Program-made: the position numbers and the translations under genes
Notes under the pieces: model-generated
Databases searched by the model: none
What the model was told of the DNA's origin: nothing
What the model saw: only the letters and a program-made list of their open reading frames with translations
Assembly (NCBI RefSeq): GCF_008064665.1
Contig: NZ_VRZA01000003.1
Coordinates: forward strand, 186,001-250,000
Direction of reading: 5' to 3'
Length of the DNA: 64,000 nucleotides
From: Parahaliea maris
GTDB lineage: Bacteria; Pseudomonadota; Gammaproteobacteria; Pseudomonadales; Halieaceae
Part shown: in pieces, positions 31,876-39,941 of the stretch
Layout: each line of letters opens with the position of its first letter
Numbering within the stretch: position 1 is the stretch's first letter

Positions 31876-33921
31876 ATGAAGACCCGAGCCCTCAACCTGC
31901 GTGCTGTCCTCTTTTCTGCGTTGCTATCGGCCGGCCTGGTCGAGGCCGGGCCAGTACCGAAAGAAGAGCTGATGCTCCCCCCGGATGGCGCGACCCACTA
32001 CCTCATCGTTTCCGACAGCAACACCCACGGCGACGAGTGGCGCTGGACTACCTCTTCGGGTGCCATCGCGTTCCGAAAATCCCAGAGCCTCCGGGGCTGG
32101 ATCACGGAAACAGATGGTCTGGTGATGCTGGATGGGGACGGTGATCCCCGGAGTGTTCAGGTTCGCGGTGTGACACCGAATGGAGACGCCGCGGAGTCCA
32201 TGGATACCGGTCCAGGGGGGATGTCCTGGGACTCCGGTGCGGACAGCGGGACGGCCCCGTCGGACAGCGGTTTTTACCTTCCCCGCGGTGGCCCTTCGGC
32301 AATGATGGGACTGCTCGCCGAGCGCATCGTGGATGCGGGTGAGCTCAACCTGTTGCCCTCGGGCCACGCCCGTATGCGGGAGGGGATTACCCTGCATATC
32401 GAGGATGAGGATGGCGATATTGACGCGCGATTGTTGTTTATCGATGGCCTGTGGACCGAGCCGATGCCGGTATGGGTGGATGGAGATGGCAAACACCTGG
32501 CAACGATCACATGGCTGGGTCTCATCCGCGAGGGTTACGAGGAACACTTCTCCCGTATGAAACAGGTGCAGGAAGACGTGGCGATGGAGGCTTCCAGAGC
32601 CATCGCCCTGCGCTTTCTCACCGAGGCTGCGCGCGCCCCGGTATTGATCGATAACGTGCAACTGTTCGACGCCTTGCGGGGCGAGTTTCACAAGGCGCAG
32701 GCGGTGACAGTGGCCGGTGGCAGGATTACGGCCATTGGCCCGGCCGGTTCCCTGGCAGTCCCGGAAGGCGGTCGCCGTATAGACGGTGAGGCCAAAACCC
32801 TGGTGCCGGGATTGTGGGACGCTCACAAGCACTTTGGCAACGGCTACGACCTGCTCGCAAATGTGGCCACAGGCATGACCAGTATTCGCAGCCCGGGTAA
32901 TGACACCGAGACACTCACTGCCGCAAAGAAAGCCCGCGCAGCGGGGGAGATGGTGGCCCCGGAGATATTCGGCGCGGTGATCATCGATCAGGTACACCCC
33001 CTGTCAGCCCAGGGTGCGGATCTGGTTGCGAGCGAAAAGGAAGCCATCGAAGCGGTCCGTCGCGCGGCCGACAACAAGTTGTGGGGCGTGAAGTTCTATA
33101 CCTCGATGAACCCCGAGTGGATTGCCCCGGCGGCGGCGGAAGCCCATCGGCGTGGACTTCACGTATCGGGTCATGTCCCGGCTACCATGCGTCCCCTGGA
33201 GGCGGTGCAGTCCGGCTACGACGAAATTACCCATATCAACTTCATCATGATGCAGGCTCTCCCGCAGGCGGTAGTCGATATCTCCAATACCGCTGCGCGA
33301 ATGGAGGGGCCGGCACAGTACGCCAGGGACGTAGACCTGGATGGCCCCCTGATGACCCGGTTTATCAGTGAGTTGAAGCAGCGTGGGACCTGGGTTGATC
33401 CCACCATCGTCATTTTCGAGAGTGACTTTACCCGGGATACGCCGGAGCTTTCGCCGGCCATCAAACCCTATGCCGGCACCCTGCCGGCCGTCACCGAGCG
33501 CGCCCTGAACCAGGGAGGTTATCCGCTGTTCGGTGAGGTGACGCGGGAGCAGTTCCGGGAAAGCTACGCCAAACTGGTGGAGCTTGTCGGCAAGCTCCAT
33601 CAGGCCGGTGTTCCTATCGTGGCCGGTACCGATGGACAGGGAATAGAACTGGTGCGCGAGATAGAAATTTATGAGCAGGCCGGTATGAGCAAAGCCGCCG
33701 CGCTGCAGACCGCCACCATCAACCCGGCGCGACTTGTTGGAATCGATGATCGCACCGGCTCCATCACTGTTGGCAAGGAAGCGGACCTGCTACTGGTGGA
33801 CGGCGACGTCAGCGCCGAACTCGGTGCGCTGCGCCGCGTGCACACGGTTATCAGCGATGGCTACGTAATGGACGGCGATGAGCTGCGGGAAGCGGCCGGG
33901 TTTTCGGGACAGGCTCGCTGA
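31876..33921 (+). CDS. Secreted amidohydrolase (prolidase-like, COG1228) with a long N-terminal extension
   Basis: A 681-residue exported protein. After a signal peptide (about residues 1-24) come about 225 residues of beta-rich, Asp/Gly-rich sequence unlike the catalytic domain. The amidohydrolase part starts near residue 250 (VLIDNVQLFDALRGEF). Metal-ligand motifs are DAHKHF (HxH), a Lys in VKFYTS, a His in HVSGHVPA, a His in ITHINF and the Asp in GTDGQG. The C terminus AALQTATINPARLVGIDDRTGSITVGKEADLLLVDGD is standard for the fold. Related enzymes cleave Xaa-Pro-type or other dipeptides, so peptide cleavage is plausible but unproven. Confidence 0.83.
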   Translation: MKTRALNLRAVLFSALLSAGLVEAGPVPKEELMLPPDGATHYLIVSDSNTHGDEWRWTTSSGAIAFRKSQSLRGWITETDGLVMLDGDGDPRSVQVRGVTPNGDAAESMDTGPGGMSWDSGADSGTAPSDSGFYLPRGGPSAMMGLLAERIVDAGELNLLPSGHARMREGITLHIEDEDGDIDARLLFIDGLWTEPMPVWVDGDGKHLATITWLGLIREGYEEHFSRMKQVQEDVAMEASRAIALRFLTEAARAPVLIDNVQLFDALRGEFHKAQAVTVAGGRITAIGPAGSLAVPEGGRRIDGEAKTLVPGLWDAHKHFGNGYDLLANVATGMTSIRSPGNDTETLTAAKKARAAGEMVAPEIFGAVIIDQVHPLSAQGADLVASEKEAIEAVRRAADNKLWGVKFYTSMNPEWIAPAAAEAHRRGLHVSGHVPATMRPLEAVQSGYDEITHINFIMMQALPQAVVDISNTAARMEGPAQYARDVDLDGPLMTRFISELKQRGTWVDPTIVIFESDFTRDTPELSPAIKPYAGTLPAVTERALNQGGYPLFGEVTREQFRESYAKLVELVGKLHQAGVPIVAGTDGQGIELVREIEIYEQAGMSKAAALQTATINPARLVGIDDRTGSITVGKEADLLLVDGDVSAELGALRRVHTVISDGYVMDGDELREAAGFSGQAR

Positions 33922-33931
33922 GCCGGCATTG

Positions 33932-33997
33932 AACGAAAAAGGCCCCGCGTACTTGCGAGGCCTTTTGGGAATATGGTGCCCGGAGACAGAATCGAAC
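33932..33997. repeat. Upstream copy of a 66-bp direct repeat holding a tRNA-Phe 3' end and terminator
   Basis: This copy aligns without gaps to 34035-34100 at an offset of 103 bp, with about five differences. It contains a terminator hairpin and the last 24 nt of tRNA-Phe including CCA; the match stops at the T loop. The 5' three quarters of a tRNA cannot be found next to it, so it is a remnant and not a second tRNA gene. Confidence 0.85.
33936..33966. terminator. Bidirectional rho-independent terminator after the amidohydrolase
   Basis: AAAAAGGCC and GGCCTTTT arms with inner C-G pairs enclose a short loop, with T runs on both strands. It ends the amidohydrolase transcript (stop at 33921) and can act as second terminator behind tRNA-Phe on the minus strand. 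Confidence 0.85.
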
Positions 33998-34038
33998 CGG
34001 CAGCCGCGCTGGGTCGACACTTGTGTCGGCATCAAACG

Positions 34039-34070
34039 AAAAAGGCCCCGCATAACTGCGAGGCCTTTTT
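34039..34070 (-). terminator. Rho-independent terminator of tRNA-Phe
   Basis: AAAAAGGCC (34039-34047) pairs with GGCCTTTTT (34062-34070), extended by CGC/GCG inside. On the minus strand it starts 6 nt after the encoded CCA of the tRNA and ends in a T run. Confidence 0.88.
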
Positions 34071-34076
34071 GGAAGA

Positions 34077-34152
34077 TGGTGCCCGGAGACAGAATCGAAC
34101 TGCCGACACGGGGATTTTCAATCCCCTGCTCTACCAACTGAGCTATCCGGGC
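34077..34152 (-). tRNA. tRNA-Phe (anticodon GAA)
   Basis: On the minus strand the 76-nt sequence folds as a full cloverleaf. The acceptor stem GCCCGGA pairs with TCCGGGC, and the D-arm GCTC...GAGC follows. The anticodon stem GGGGA/TCCCC has the loop TTGAAAA, giving anticodon GAA. The T-arm is GGCAG-TTCGATT-CTGTC, and CCA is encoded. The sequence closely resembles E. coli tRNA-Phe. Confidence 0.98.
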
Positions 34153-34204
34153 CTGGGTGCGCTAGGCGCGAGGGGGCGTATTAAACCTGTAGAGCCACTG
34201 CGAG

Positions 34205-35176
34205 TCAAGCCTGTGGAGCGTTGTTTCCTGGCAGACCGTGACGGAAGGGGTCGTCTGCTTCCATTACCAGCTGAAAATCGCCGTTGACGTAGGCTGTACC
34301 GGTGATCGTCGGGCGGATTCGGCCCTCTGAACCGGGCTCAAAGCTGCCCTCGAACACGCTGCCGATGACACTTTGCTGGCGCCACACCTGGCCGGGTTCC
34401 AGTTTGCCGGAGGCCTGCAGGCAGGCGAGCTTGGCGCTGGTGCCGGTGCCGCAGGGTGAGCGGTCGTAGGCATTGCCGGGGCACAGTACGAAGCTGCGGC
34501 TGTCGGCTTCGTCAGCGTTGCTGGGCGGGCCGAACAGCTCGATGTGGTCGATCTCGGCGCCGTCGTCCCCGGTGATACCCGCCTCGCACAGGGCGATACG
34601 CAGGGCGCCGGCGTAGGCGGTCAGGGCCTCGGTGTTATGTGCCTCGATGTCCTGGCCGTGGTCGGCTACCAGGAAGAACCAGTTGCCACCCCAGGCGACA
34701 TCCCCGTGGACGGTGCCGTGGCCGGGAACGGCAACACTGACCGCCTCCCGGGCGCGATAGCTTTCCACGTTATTGACGCTAACACGGTGATTGTCGTGCA
34801 GGGTGGCACGGACCAACCCCACGGGTGTCTCGATCCGGTGTTCACCGGGTTCCACCTTGCCCAGCCAGGCCAGGGAGGCCATCAGGCCGATGGTGCCGTG
34901 GCCACACATCCTGAGATAGCCGACGTTGTTGAAGAAGATCACGCCGGCGGTATTGGCCGGGTCTTCCGGTTCACAGAGCAGGGCGCCGACCATGACGTCG
35001 GAGCCCCTGGGCTCATTGACCAGAGAGCGGCGCAGCCAGTCGTGCTCACGGCGCAGTACCTGCAGGCGCTCGGCCATGCTGCCATAACCGAGTTTGGGGC
35101 CGCCGGCCACCACCAGGCGGGTGGGCTCCCCGCCGGTGTGTGAATCGATAACCCTGATAGGTGCGCCTGGGCTCAC
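34205..35176 (-). CDS. 4-hydroxyproline 2-epimerase (proline racemase family)
   Basis: A 323-residue proline racemase-family enzyme. Both catalytic cysteines are present: C91 in MCGHGT and C242 in SPCGTGTSA. In this family the Cys/Cys pair marks racemases and epimerases. With the neighbouring deaminase and dehydrogenases, the expected reaction is trans-4-hydroxy-L-proline to cis-4-hydroxy-D-proline, the first step of degradation. The GTG start at 35176 is supported by GAGGAAG about 8 nt upstream. It is the last gene of a minus-strand unit with the DapA-family deaminase and the aldehyde dehydrogenase, 24 nt after the latter. Confidence 0.92.
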   Translation of the reverse strand: MSPGAPIRVIDSHTGGEPTRLVVAGGPKLGYGSMAERLQVLRREHDWLRRSLVNEPRGSDVMVGALLCEPEDPANTAGVIFFNNVGYLRMCGHGTIGLMASLAWLGKVEPGEHRIETPVGLVRATLHDNHRVSVNNVESYRAREAVSVAVPGHGTVHGDVAWGGNWFFLVADHGQDIEAHNTEALTAYAGALRIALCEAGITGDDGAEIDHIELFGPPSNADEADSRSFVLCPGNAYDRSPCGTGTSAKLACLQASGKLEPGQVWRQQSVIGSVFEGSFEPGSEGRIRPTITGTAYVNGDFQLVMEADDPFRHGLPGNNAPQA

Positions 35177-35200
35177 GTGTCTCTTCCTCTTGTTGACGCC

Positions 35201-36685
35201 TTAGTTGGCGAACCAGGTGGTCTTGGTTTCCAGGTACTGCTCGAAGGCTTCCAGGCCGTTGTCCTGGCCGCCAAAGCCGGACAGCTTGTAGCCGCCAAAC
35301 GGTGTGGCGATGCTGCCTTCGGAGAAGCAGTTAACGGAGACCGTACCGGCGCGGATGGCGCGGGCCACCCGGGTAGCGCGACGTACGTCGGCGGTGTAGA
35401 AGGAGGCGGCCAGGCCGTAGTGGGTGTCATTGGCCAGCGCGACAGCTTCTTCCTCGGTTTCGAAGGTGGTGACCGCCAGTACCGGGCCGAAGACTTCTTC
35501 GCGGAACAGGGTCATATCCGGGGTGACGCCGTCGAAGATGGTGGGCTCGACCATCATGCCGGCGCCCATGTCCGGGGTGCCGCCGCCGTGGATCAGTTGC
35601 GCGCCTTCCTTGGTGGCGGTGGCGATGTGACCGGCCACCTTGTCGAAGTGCACTTTTTCCACCATCGGGCCGATCATGGTTTCCGGCTCCATCGGGTTGC
35701 CGACTTTCCAGTCTGCCAGCTTGGCTTTGACCAGGCCCAGCAATTCGTCCTTGCGGCTGGAGTGCACCAGCAGGCGGGAACCGCAGCTGCAGTTTTCGCC
35801 CATGTTCCAGAAGGCCGCGGAGAGTACGTCGTCGATAATGTCCTCGAGGGAATAGACGTCCTCGAAGATCACCTGGGGGCTCTTGCCACCGCACTCGAGG
35901 ACTACGCGCTTGAGGTTGCTCCTGGCGGCGTACTGCAGGAACAGGCGGCCCACTTCGGTGGAGCCGGTGAAAGACAGCACGTCCACGTCCTGGTGCAGGC
36001 CGAGTGGCATGCCGGTTTCCTCGCCCAGGCCGGTGACCACGGTGAGGGCTGCGGCGGGTACACCGGCTTCGTGGGCCAGTTCCACCATACGGCAGGCGGA
36101 GAGGGAGGTCTGCTCGGCGGGTTTTACGATGACCGAGTTGCCCACGGCCAGGGCGGGGCCGACCTTCCAGGCGAACATCTGGGCCGGGAAGTTCCAGGGC
36201 AGGACCGCCCCGACAACGCCGGCTGCTTCCTTGGTAATCAGGGCCAGGGCGTCGGGCCCGGTGGGGGCAATTTTGCCGAACAGCTTGTCGCAGGCCTCGG
36301 CGTACCAGCGGAAGGTGTTGATGGTCTCGGGGATGTCGGTTTCCAGGCACTCGGTGATGGGCTTGCCCGCGTCCACGCAGTCCAGCGCTGCCAGTTCGTC
36401 GGCGTTCTCTTCCATCAGTGCGCACCAGCGCAGCAGGACGGCCTTGCGCTCGGCGGGATCCAGGGCGGACCACTCGCCACCTGAGAAGCAATCCCGGGCC
36501 GCGCTGACCGCTGCATTGATGGTGGACTCCGAGCCCCGGTACACACTGCCGATCAGGCTGTTGTCCCAGGGGTTGCGGTTTTCAAGGCTGGCATCGGTGG
36601 GGTTGTAACCCGGGACCATGGCGCCGGCGCTGAGCCCGCCGGCTTTGGCGCGTTCGAATACGGCTTTAACGCTATCGCTGAGCAT
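35201..36685 (-). CDS. Aldehyde dehydrogenase, probable 2-ketoglutarate semialdehyde dehydrogenase
   Basis: A 494-residue NAD(P)-dependent aldehyde dehydrogenase. LPWNFPAQMFAWKVGPALA and the cofactor loop GSTEVGR are typical; the general base is E264 (LECGGKSP) and the nucleophile is C299 (GENCSCGSRL). By sequence alone it resembles PuuC-like gamma-aminobutyraldehyde dehydrogenases. The context, between a hydroxyproline epimerase and a DapA-family deaminase, points to oxidation of 2-ketoglutarate semialdehyde to 2-ketoglutarate as the last pathway step. The ATG at 36685 has a strong AAGGAG ribosome-binding site 9 nt upstream. The substrate assignment is an inference from neighbours. Confidence 0.88.
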   Translation of the reverse strand: MLSDSVKAVFERAKAGGLSAGAMVPGYNPTDASLENRNPWDNSLIGSVYRGSESTINAAVSAARDCFSGGEWSALDPAERKAVLLRWCALMEENADELAALDCVDAGKPITECLETDIPETINTFRWYAEACDKLFGKIAPTGPDALALITKEAAGVVGAVLPWNFPAQMFAWKVGPALAVGNSVIVKPAEQTSLSACRMVELAHEAGVPAAALTVVTGLGEETGMPLGLHQDVDVLSFTGSTEVGRLFLQYAARSNLKRVVLECGGKSPQVIFEDVYSLEDIIDDVLSAAFWNMGENCSCGSRLLVHSSRKDELLGLVKAKLADWKVGNPMEPETMIGPMVEKVHFDKVAGHIATATKEGAQLIHGGGTPDMGAGMMVEPTIFDGVTPDMTLFREEVFGPVLAVTTFETEEEAVALANDTHYGLAASFYTADVRRATRVARAIRAGTVSVNCFSEGSIATPFGGYKLSGFGGQDNGLEAFEQYLETKTTWFAN

Positions 36686-36726
36686 GGACTTTCTCCTTTA
36701 CGGCAGTAGGCAGTGAGGCAGTTAAA

Positions 36727-37602
36727 TCAGTTCAGGGAGGCTTTGAGGGCGGCGAGGAATTCGGCTTTGTCCTCTTCGCTGATCGGCAGCAGCGGAGCGC
36801 GGATCTCGCCGGCGTCGATGCCGAGGAAGCTGACACCCAGCTTGGCCTTCTGGTTGTAGTCGCCGCCCTCGGCGTTCTGGATGACCGGCAACAGGCGGGC
36901 CATGATGGCGCGTACGGTGGCGTGATCGTCGGCCACTGCGGCCTTGTACATGGCAACGTGGTCCGCAGCGAGGTAGTTGGCGCAGCCGCCGATCCAGGAG
37001 CGCGCGCCCCAGGCCAGGTAGTCGGCACCCTGGTCGTCGGATCCACACACCACCTGGAAGCCGTCGAAGTCGGTGTTGAGCAGGGTCAGGGCTCGGCTGA
37101 AGTCGCCGCTGCTTTCCTTGATACCGATTATGTATGGGTTTTTCGCCAGTTCGATCACGCTCTCCACGCTGATTTCCACCCCGGAGCGGGCGGGGAAGTT
37201 GTACATCACAATCGGCATTTTCACGGCGTCGGCCAGGGTTTCGAAGTGGCGGACAATCTCGTGCTGGCCGGGGAGGCAGTAGATGGGCGGAGCCGCCATC
37301 AGGCCCTGGTAGCCGAGGGCCCTGGCCTGCTCGGCCTTGGCGATAGAGCCGGTGGTGCTCATGTCGTTGACGCCAGCCAGCAGGGCCGCACGGTCGCCGA
37401 CGGTCTTGGCGACGAAGCGCAGGACGCCTTCGCGCTCTTCCTCGCTGAGGGCGTAGTACTCACCGGTGGTGCCGCAGGTGACAAAGCCGGCAACACCCGC
37501 TTCCAGTTGCAGCTCGATCAGTTCGCCAAGGGCGTCGTAATTAACCTCGCCCGCGGCGTTGAAGGGGGTGATGACCGGTACCAGAATGCCGTCGATATTC
37601 AT
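36727..37602 (-). CDS. DapA-family lyase, probable pyrroline-4-hydroxy-2-carboxylate deaminase
   Basis: A 291-residue class I aldolase-fold enzyme of the dihydrodipicolinate synthase/N-acetylneuraminate lyase family. The substrate loop GTTGE lies at residues 44-48, the catalytic Tyr134 in YNFPAR and the Schiff-base Lys162 in IGIKESSGD. In hydroxyproline degradation a family member converts delta-1-pyrroline-4-hydroxy-2-carboxylate to 2-ketoglutarate semialdehyde with loss of ammonia, which fits the following aldehyde dehydrogenase. The ATG at 37602 begins the conserved MNIDGILVPVITPF. A dyad sequence resembling the other operator in this cluster lies 66 nt upstream. Confidence 0.88.
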   Translation of the reverse strand: MNIDGILVPVITPFNAAGEVNYDALGELIELQLEAGVAGFVTCGTTGEYYALSEEEREGVLRFVAKTVGDRAALLAGVNDMSTTGSIAKAEQARALGYQGLMAAPPIYCLPGQHEIVRHFETLADAVKMPIVMYNFPARSGVEISVESVIELAKNPYIIGIKESSGDFSRALTLLNTDFDGFQVVCGSDDQGADYLAWGARSWIGGCANYLAADHVAMYKAAVADDHATVRAIMARLLPVIQNAEGGDYNQKAKLGVSFLGIDAGEIRAPLLPISEEDKAEFLAALKASLN

Positions 37603-37667
37603 GCTCAGATCTCTTGTGAAAGTGGATGGTGCGCAAATGGGGAGAGGCGCCGATAGTCGCAATAGTT

Positions 37668-37694
37668 CCGCATAATATATTTATTGCGCACAAT
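37668..37694. promoter_or_regulatory. Candidate operator upstream of the DapA-family gene
   Basis: Read on the minus strand, ATTGTGCGCAATAAATATATT is followed by ATGCGG. The stretch GCGCA-ATAAATAT parallels GCGCACAATAAATAT at 39896, and GCGCA/TGCGG form imperfect inverted arms. The site lies 66-92 nt upstream of the deaminase start, in the only gap large enough for a promoter of that transcription unit. Confidence 0.5.
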
Positions 37695-37700
37695 GTCAAA

Positions 37701-38669
37701 TTAGGTTCCGCTGCCGCGCTTGTTCAGCGCCCGCCAGGCCGCGCTGGCCACCGCCAGGTCCTGCACCGCATTGCCCACGGACTTGAAAAACGTCAGGCCC
37801 ACGCCGCGCTCGGGTAGTTCCCGGGCGCCGCTGGTCAACTCACCCAGTTCGGCGTAGATGTGGGTCGCGTCGATAGCGCCCTGGTTCAGTGCCTGGGTGA
37901 TATCGCCGGCCTCGGCGAGGCAGGCACTGCGCTGGTCCGGAACCAGGATCGAGGCGGCCACTGTGTCCACGGGCACCTCCGCCATCCCGGAGTGGTAGGA
38001 GCCTACCCCGTTGATATGCACGACGGGTGCCAGGTCGGAATGGTTGAACACCGGCGTGCTGGAGGAGGTCGCCGTGCACACCAGGTCCGCCCGGGACAGA
38101 TCCTTTGCCCCGGTCGCTGCGCGAATCGGGAAGTCGTAGAGGTCACATTGGGCGCGGGCGAAGGCCTCCGCCCGTTCTGGTGAGGTTGCGAATACCACCA
38201 CTTCCTGTAACGAGCGTACCGCGGCCATCGCCGCCAGTTGGGTAATGGCTTGGTGCCCGGCGCCAAACAGGGCCAACCGGCTGGCGTCGTGGGCAGCCAG
38301 CAGGTCGGTGGCCAGGCCGGCACCCGCGCCGGTGCGCAGGGCCGTGATGTACTCAGCATCGAACGTTGCCAGCGGTTGTCCGGTAGTGGCGTCGAACAGG
38401 GTGAACACGGCGTGCAGTCGTGGCAGGCCCCTGGCGGGGTTGCCGTGATTGACGCTCACGGTTTTCACCCCGTAGTGCCCGCTTGCGGGCAGGTAGACCG
38501 GCATGATCAGTGCGCAATCGGTGTCTTCCAGCGGCAGGTTGGTGCGCAGGGGCACCACGGCATCGCCGCGGGTCAGGCTGCTGAAGGCATCGCGCATGAG
38601 TTCGATGGCCCTGGGCATATCGATGACCGAGGCAATGGCGTTGGCATCATGGAAAGGGATCTGTGACAT
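37701..38669 (-). CDS. Ornithine cyclodeaminase/mu-crystallin family protein, probable pyrroline-2-carboxylate reductase
   Basis: A 322-residue OCD/mu-crystallin family enzyme. RTGAGAGLATDLLA and the Rossmann loop LALFGAGHQA bind NAD(P); VKTVSVNHGN precedes them, holding the conserved substrate-contacting Lys. It lies 5 nt after a trans-3-hydroxyproline dehydratase. That pairing is well established: the dehydratase yields delta-1-pyrroline-2-carboxylate and the OCD-family reductase turns it into L-proline. The ATG at 38669 is the first of the reading frame and overlaps no ribosome-binding site of note, so translation is probably coupled to the upstream gene. Confidence 0.88.
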   Translation of the reverse strand: MSQIPFHDANAIASVIDMPRAIELMRDAFSSLTRGDAVVPLRTNLPLEDTDCALIMPVYLPASGHYGVKTVSVNHGNPARGLPRLHAVFTLFDATTGQPLATFDAEYITALRTGAGAGLATDLLAAHDASRLALFGAGHQAITQLAAMAAVRSLQEVVVFATSPERAEAFARAQCDLYDFPIRAATGAKDLSRADLVCTATSSSTPVFNHSDLAPVVHINGVGSYHSGMAEVPVDTVAASILVPDQRSACLAEAGDITQALNQGAIDATHIYAELGELTSGARELPERGVGLTFFKSVGNAVQDLAVASAAWRALNKRGSGT

Positions 38670-38674
38670 GGGCG

Positions 38675-39724
38675 CTAGCGAATGAAAAAGCCGTGGGCGA
38701 AGGGGTCGTCCGGATTGACCAGAAACTCCTGGCGCCCGGTAATGTAGGCCTGCCCCTCTACCTCGGGGATCACGGCCGGGTGGCCGCAGTAGGTCAGTTC
38801 CGAGTGGACAGCCGTACGGAAGCGGGAGCCGATGATGCTCTCCACCACCATGGAGTCTCCCGGTTTGAGTTCACCGCGGGCATGGTGAATGGCCGCCCGG
38901 GCGCTGACGCCGGTGCCGGTGGGGCTGCGGTCCAGCTCGCCATCGGCAAAGATACAGACGTTGCGGCTGCCGGCCAGTTCCGAGCGGGCGCTGTCGATGA
39001 AGATCGTGCCATAGAGGAAGCCGAGGGCCGAATCCTCCGGGTGTTCGATAACCCGGCTGTCCACTACCGCCTGCTTGATCGCGCGACCGGCGTGAATCAG
39101 GGCAGCGGCGTTATCGGGCCCCGTATCCAGGCCGATCTCCCGGGCATCCACAAAGGCGTAGTAGGCGCCGCCAAAGGCCAGGTCGTAGCGCACCTCACCC
39201 ATTCCCGGCACCGGGACACTTGCATCGAGTTCCACCACGTACGATGGAACATTATGGAAATACACGCTGGCGACCCGCTGGCCCTCCATCCGGGCATAAG
39301 CGGTGATGCGTCCCGCAGGCGAGTCGATGCGCAGGCAGGTCTCGGGAGACTGTGCCGGCAGGGCACCCGTTTCCAGCAGCGCCGTGGTGACGGCAATAAT
39401 GCCGTGGCCGCACATGCTGCTATAGCCCTCGTTGTGGGTAAAGATCACCCCCAGGTCACCGTCGCCGGTTGTCGGTTCGGTAACAATGCAGCCATACATG
39501 TCGGCGTGCCCACGGGGCTCCCACACGGTGGCGCGCCGCAGGTGGTCCAGGTTTTCCCGGCAGTAGGCCTGTTTCTCGAGGATGGCGGCCCCGGGTATTT
39601 GCCCATAGCCATCCAGGTAGATACGCAGGGGTTCACCGCCGGTGTGGGCGTCCAGGGTGCGCACCCGTAGCCAGTTGGCCGGCGGCTCCCAGCCCAGGGC
39701 CTTGTCCAGTTGTTGCTGCTGCAT
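38675..39724 (-). CDS. Trans-3-hydroxy-L-proline dehydratase (proline racemase family)
   Basis: A 349-residue proline racemase-family protein. The first catalytic residue is C105 (MCGHG), while the second position is T269 (SPTGTG) instead of Cys. A Cys/Thr pair distinguishes trans-3-hydroxyproline dehydratases from the epimerases. The enzyme removes water from trans-3-hydroxy-L-proline to give delta-1-pyrroline-2-carboxylate. GAGGAATGC precedes the ATG at 39724. It is the first gene of a two-gene unit with the OCD-family reductase and is divergent from the D-amino-acid dehydrogenase across 217 nt that contain a 27-bp dyad. Confidence 0.92.
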   Translation of the reverse strand: MQQQQLDKALGWEPPANWLRVRTLDAHTGGEPLRIYLDGYGQIPGAAILEKQAYCRENLDHLRRATVWEPRGHADMYGCIVTEPTTGDGDLGVIFTHNEGYSSMCGHGIIAVTTALLETGALPAQSPETCLRIDSPAGRITAYARMEGQRVASVYFHNVPSYVVELDASVPVPGMGEVRYDLAFGGAYYAFVDAREIGLDTGPDNAAALIHAGRAIKQAVVDSRVIEHPEDSALGFLYGTIFIDSARSELAGSRNVCIFADGELDRSPTGTGVSARAAIHHARGELKPGDSMVVESIIGSRFRTAVHSELTYCGHPAVIPEVEGQAYITGRQEFLVNPDDPFAHGFFIR

Positions 39725-39895
39725 GCATTCCTCAGGTGGATGTGTCAGTTGCGCGGTCAGGCAGGGCTGCCCTGTGGTGCGGGTTACCGTGCAGTTAAAG
39801 GTAGCAGCGCAGCCGGCAGTCTGCCCTCGCGAGTTCAGGCGCTATGCTTGAACTGCCGACAGGGCTCATGCTACTGTTTGCGCCAACTTGTTTTT

Positions 39896-39922
39896 GCGCA
39901 CAATAAATATTTGATTGTGCGC
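39896..39922. promoter_or_regulatory. 27-bp dyad operator between the divergent hydroxyproline genes
   Basis: GCGCACAAT (39896-39904) and ATTGTGCGC (39914-39922) are perfect 9-bp inverted arms around an A/T spacer of 9 bp. The site lies 20 nt before the D-amino-acid dehydrogenase start. Symmetry and placement suit a dimeric GntR-type regulator. The rest of 39725-39941 shows no other recognised element. Confidence 0.65.
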
Positions 39923-39941
39923 TGTCAATTACGGGCAGCCT

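Noticed and set aside
33974..34030. Possible second tRNA gene at the upstream repeat copy
   Set aside because: Only the 3' 24 nt match; the T-stem 5' strand no longer pairs and no anticodon arm is found, so it is a remnant.
35177..36484. Long plus-strand frame (435 codons) opposite the aldehyde dehydrogenase
   Set aside because: The opposite strand has the catalytic Glu/Cys motifs and a strong ribosome-binding site; the plus-strand frame has only Gly/Val/His-rich shadow sequence.
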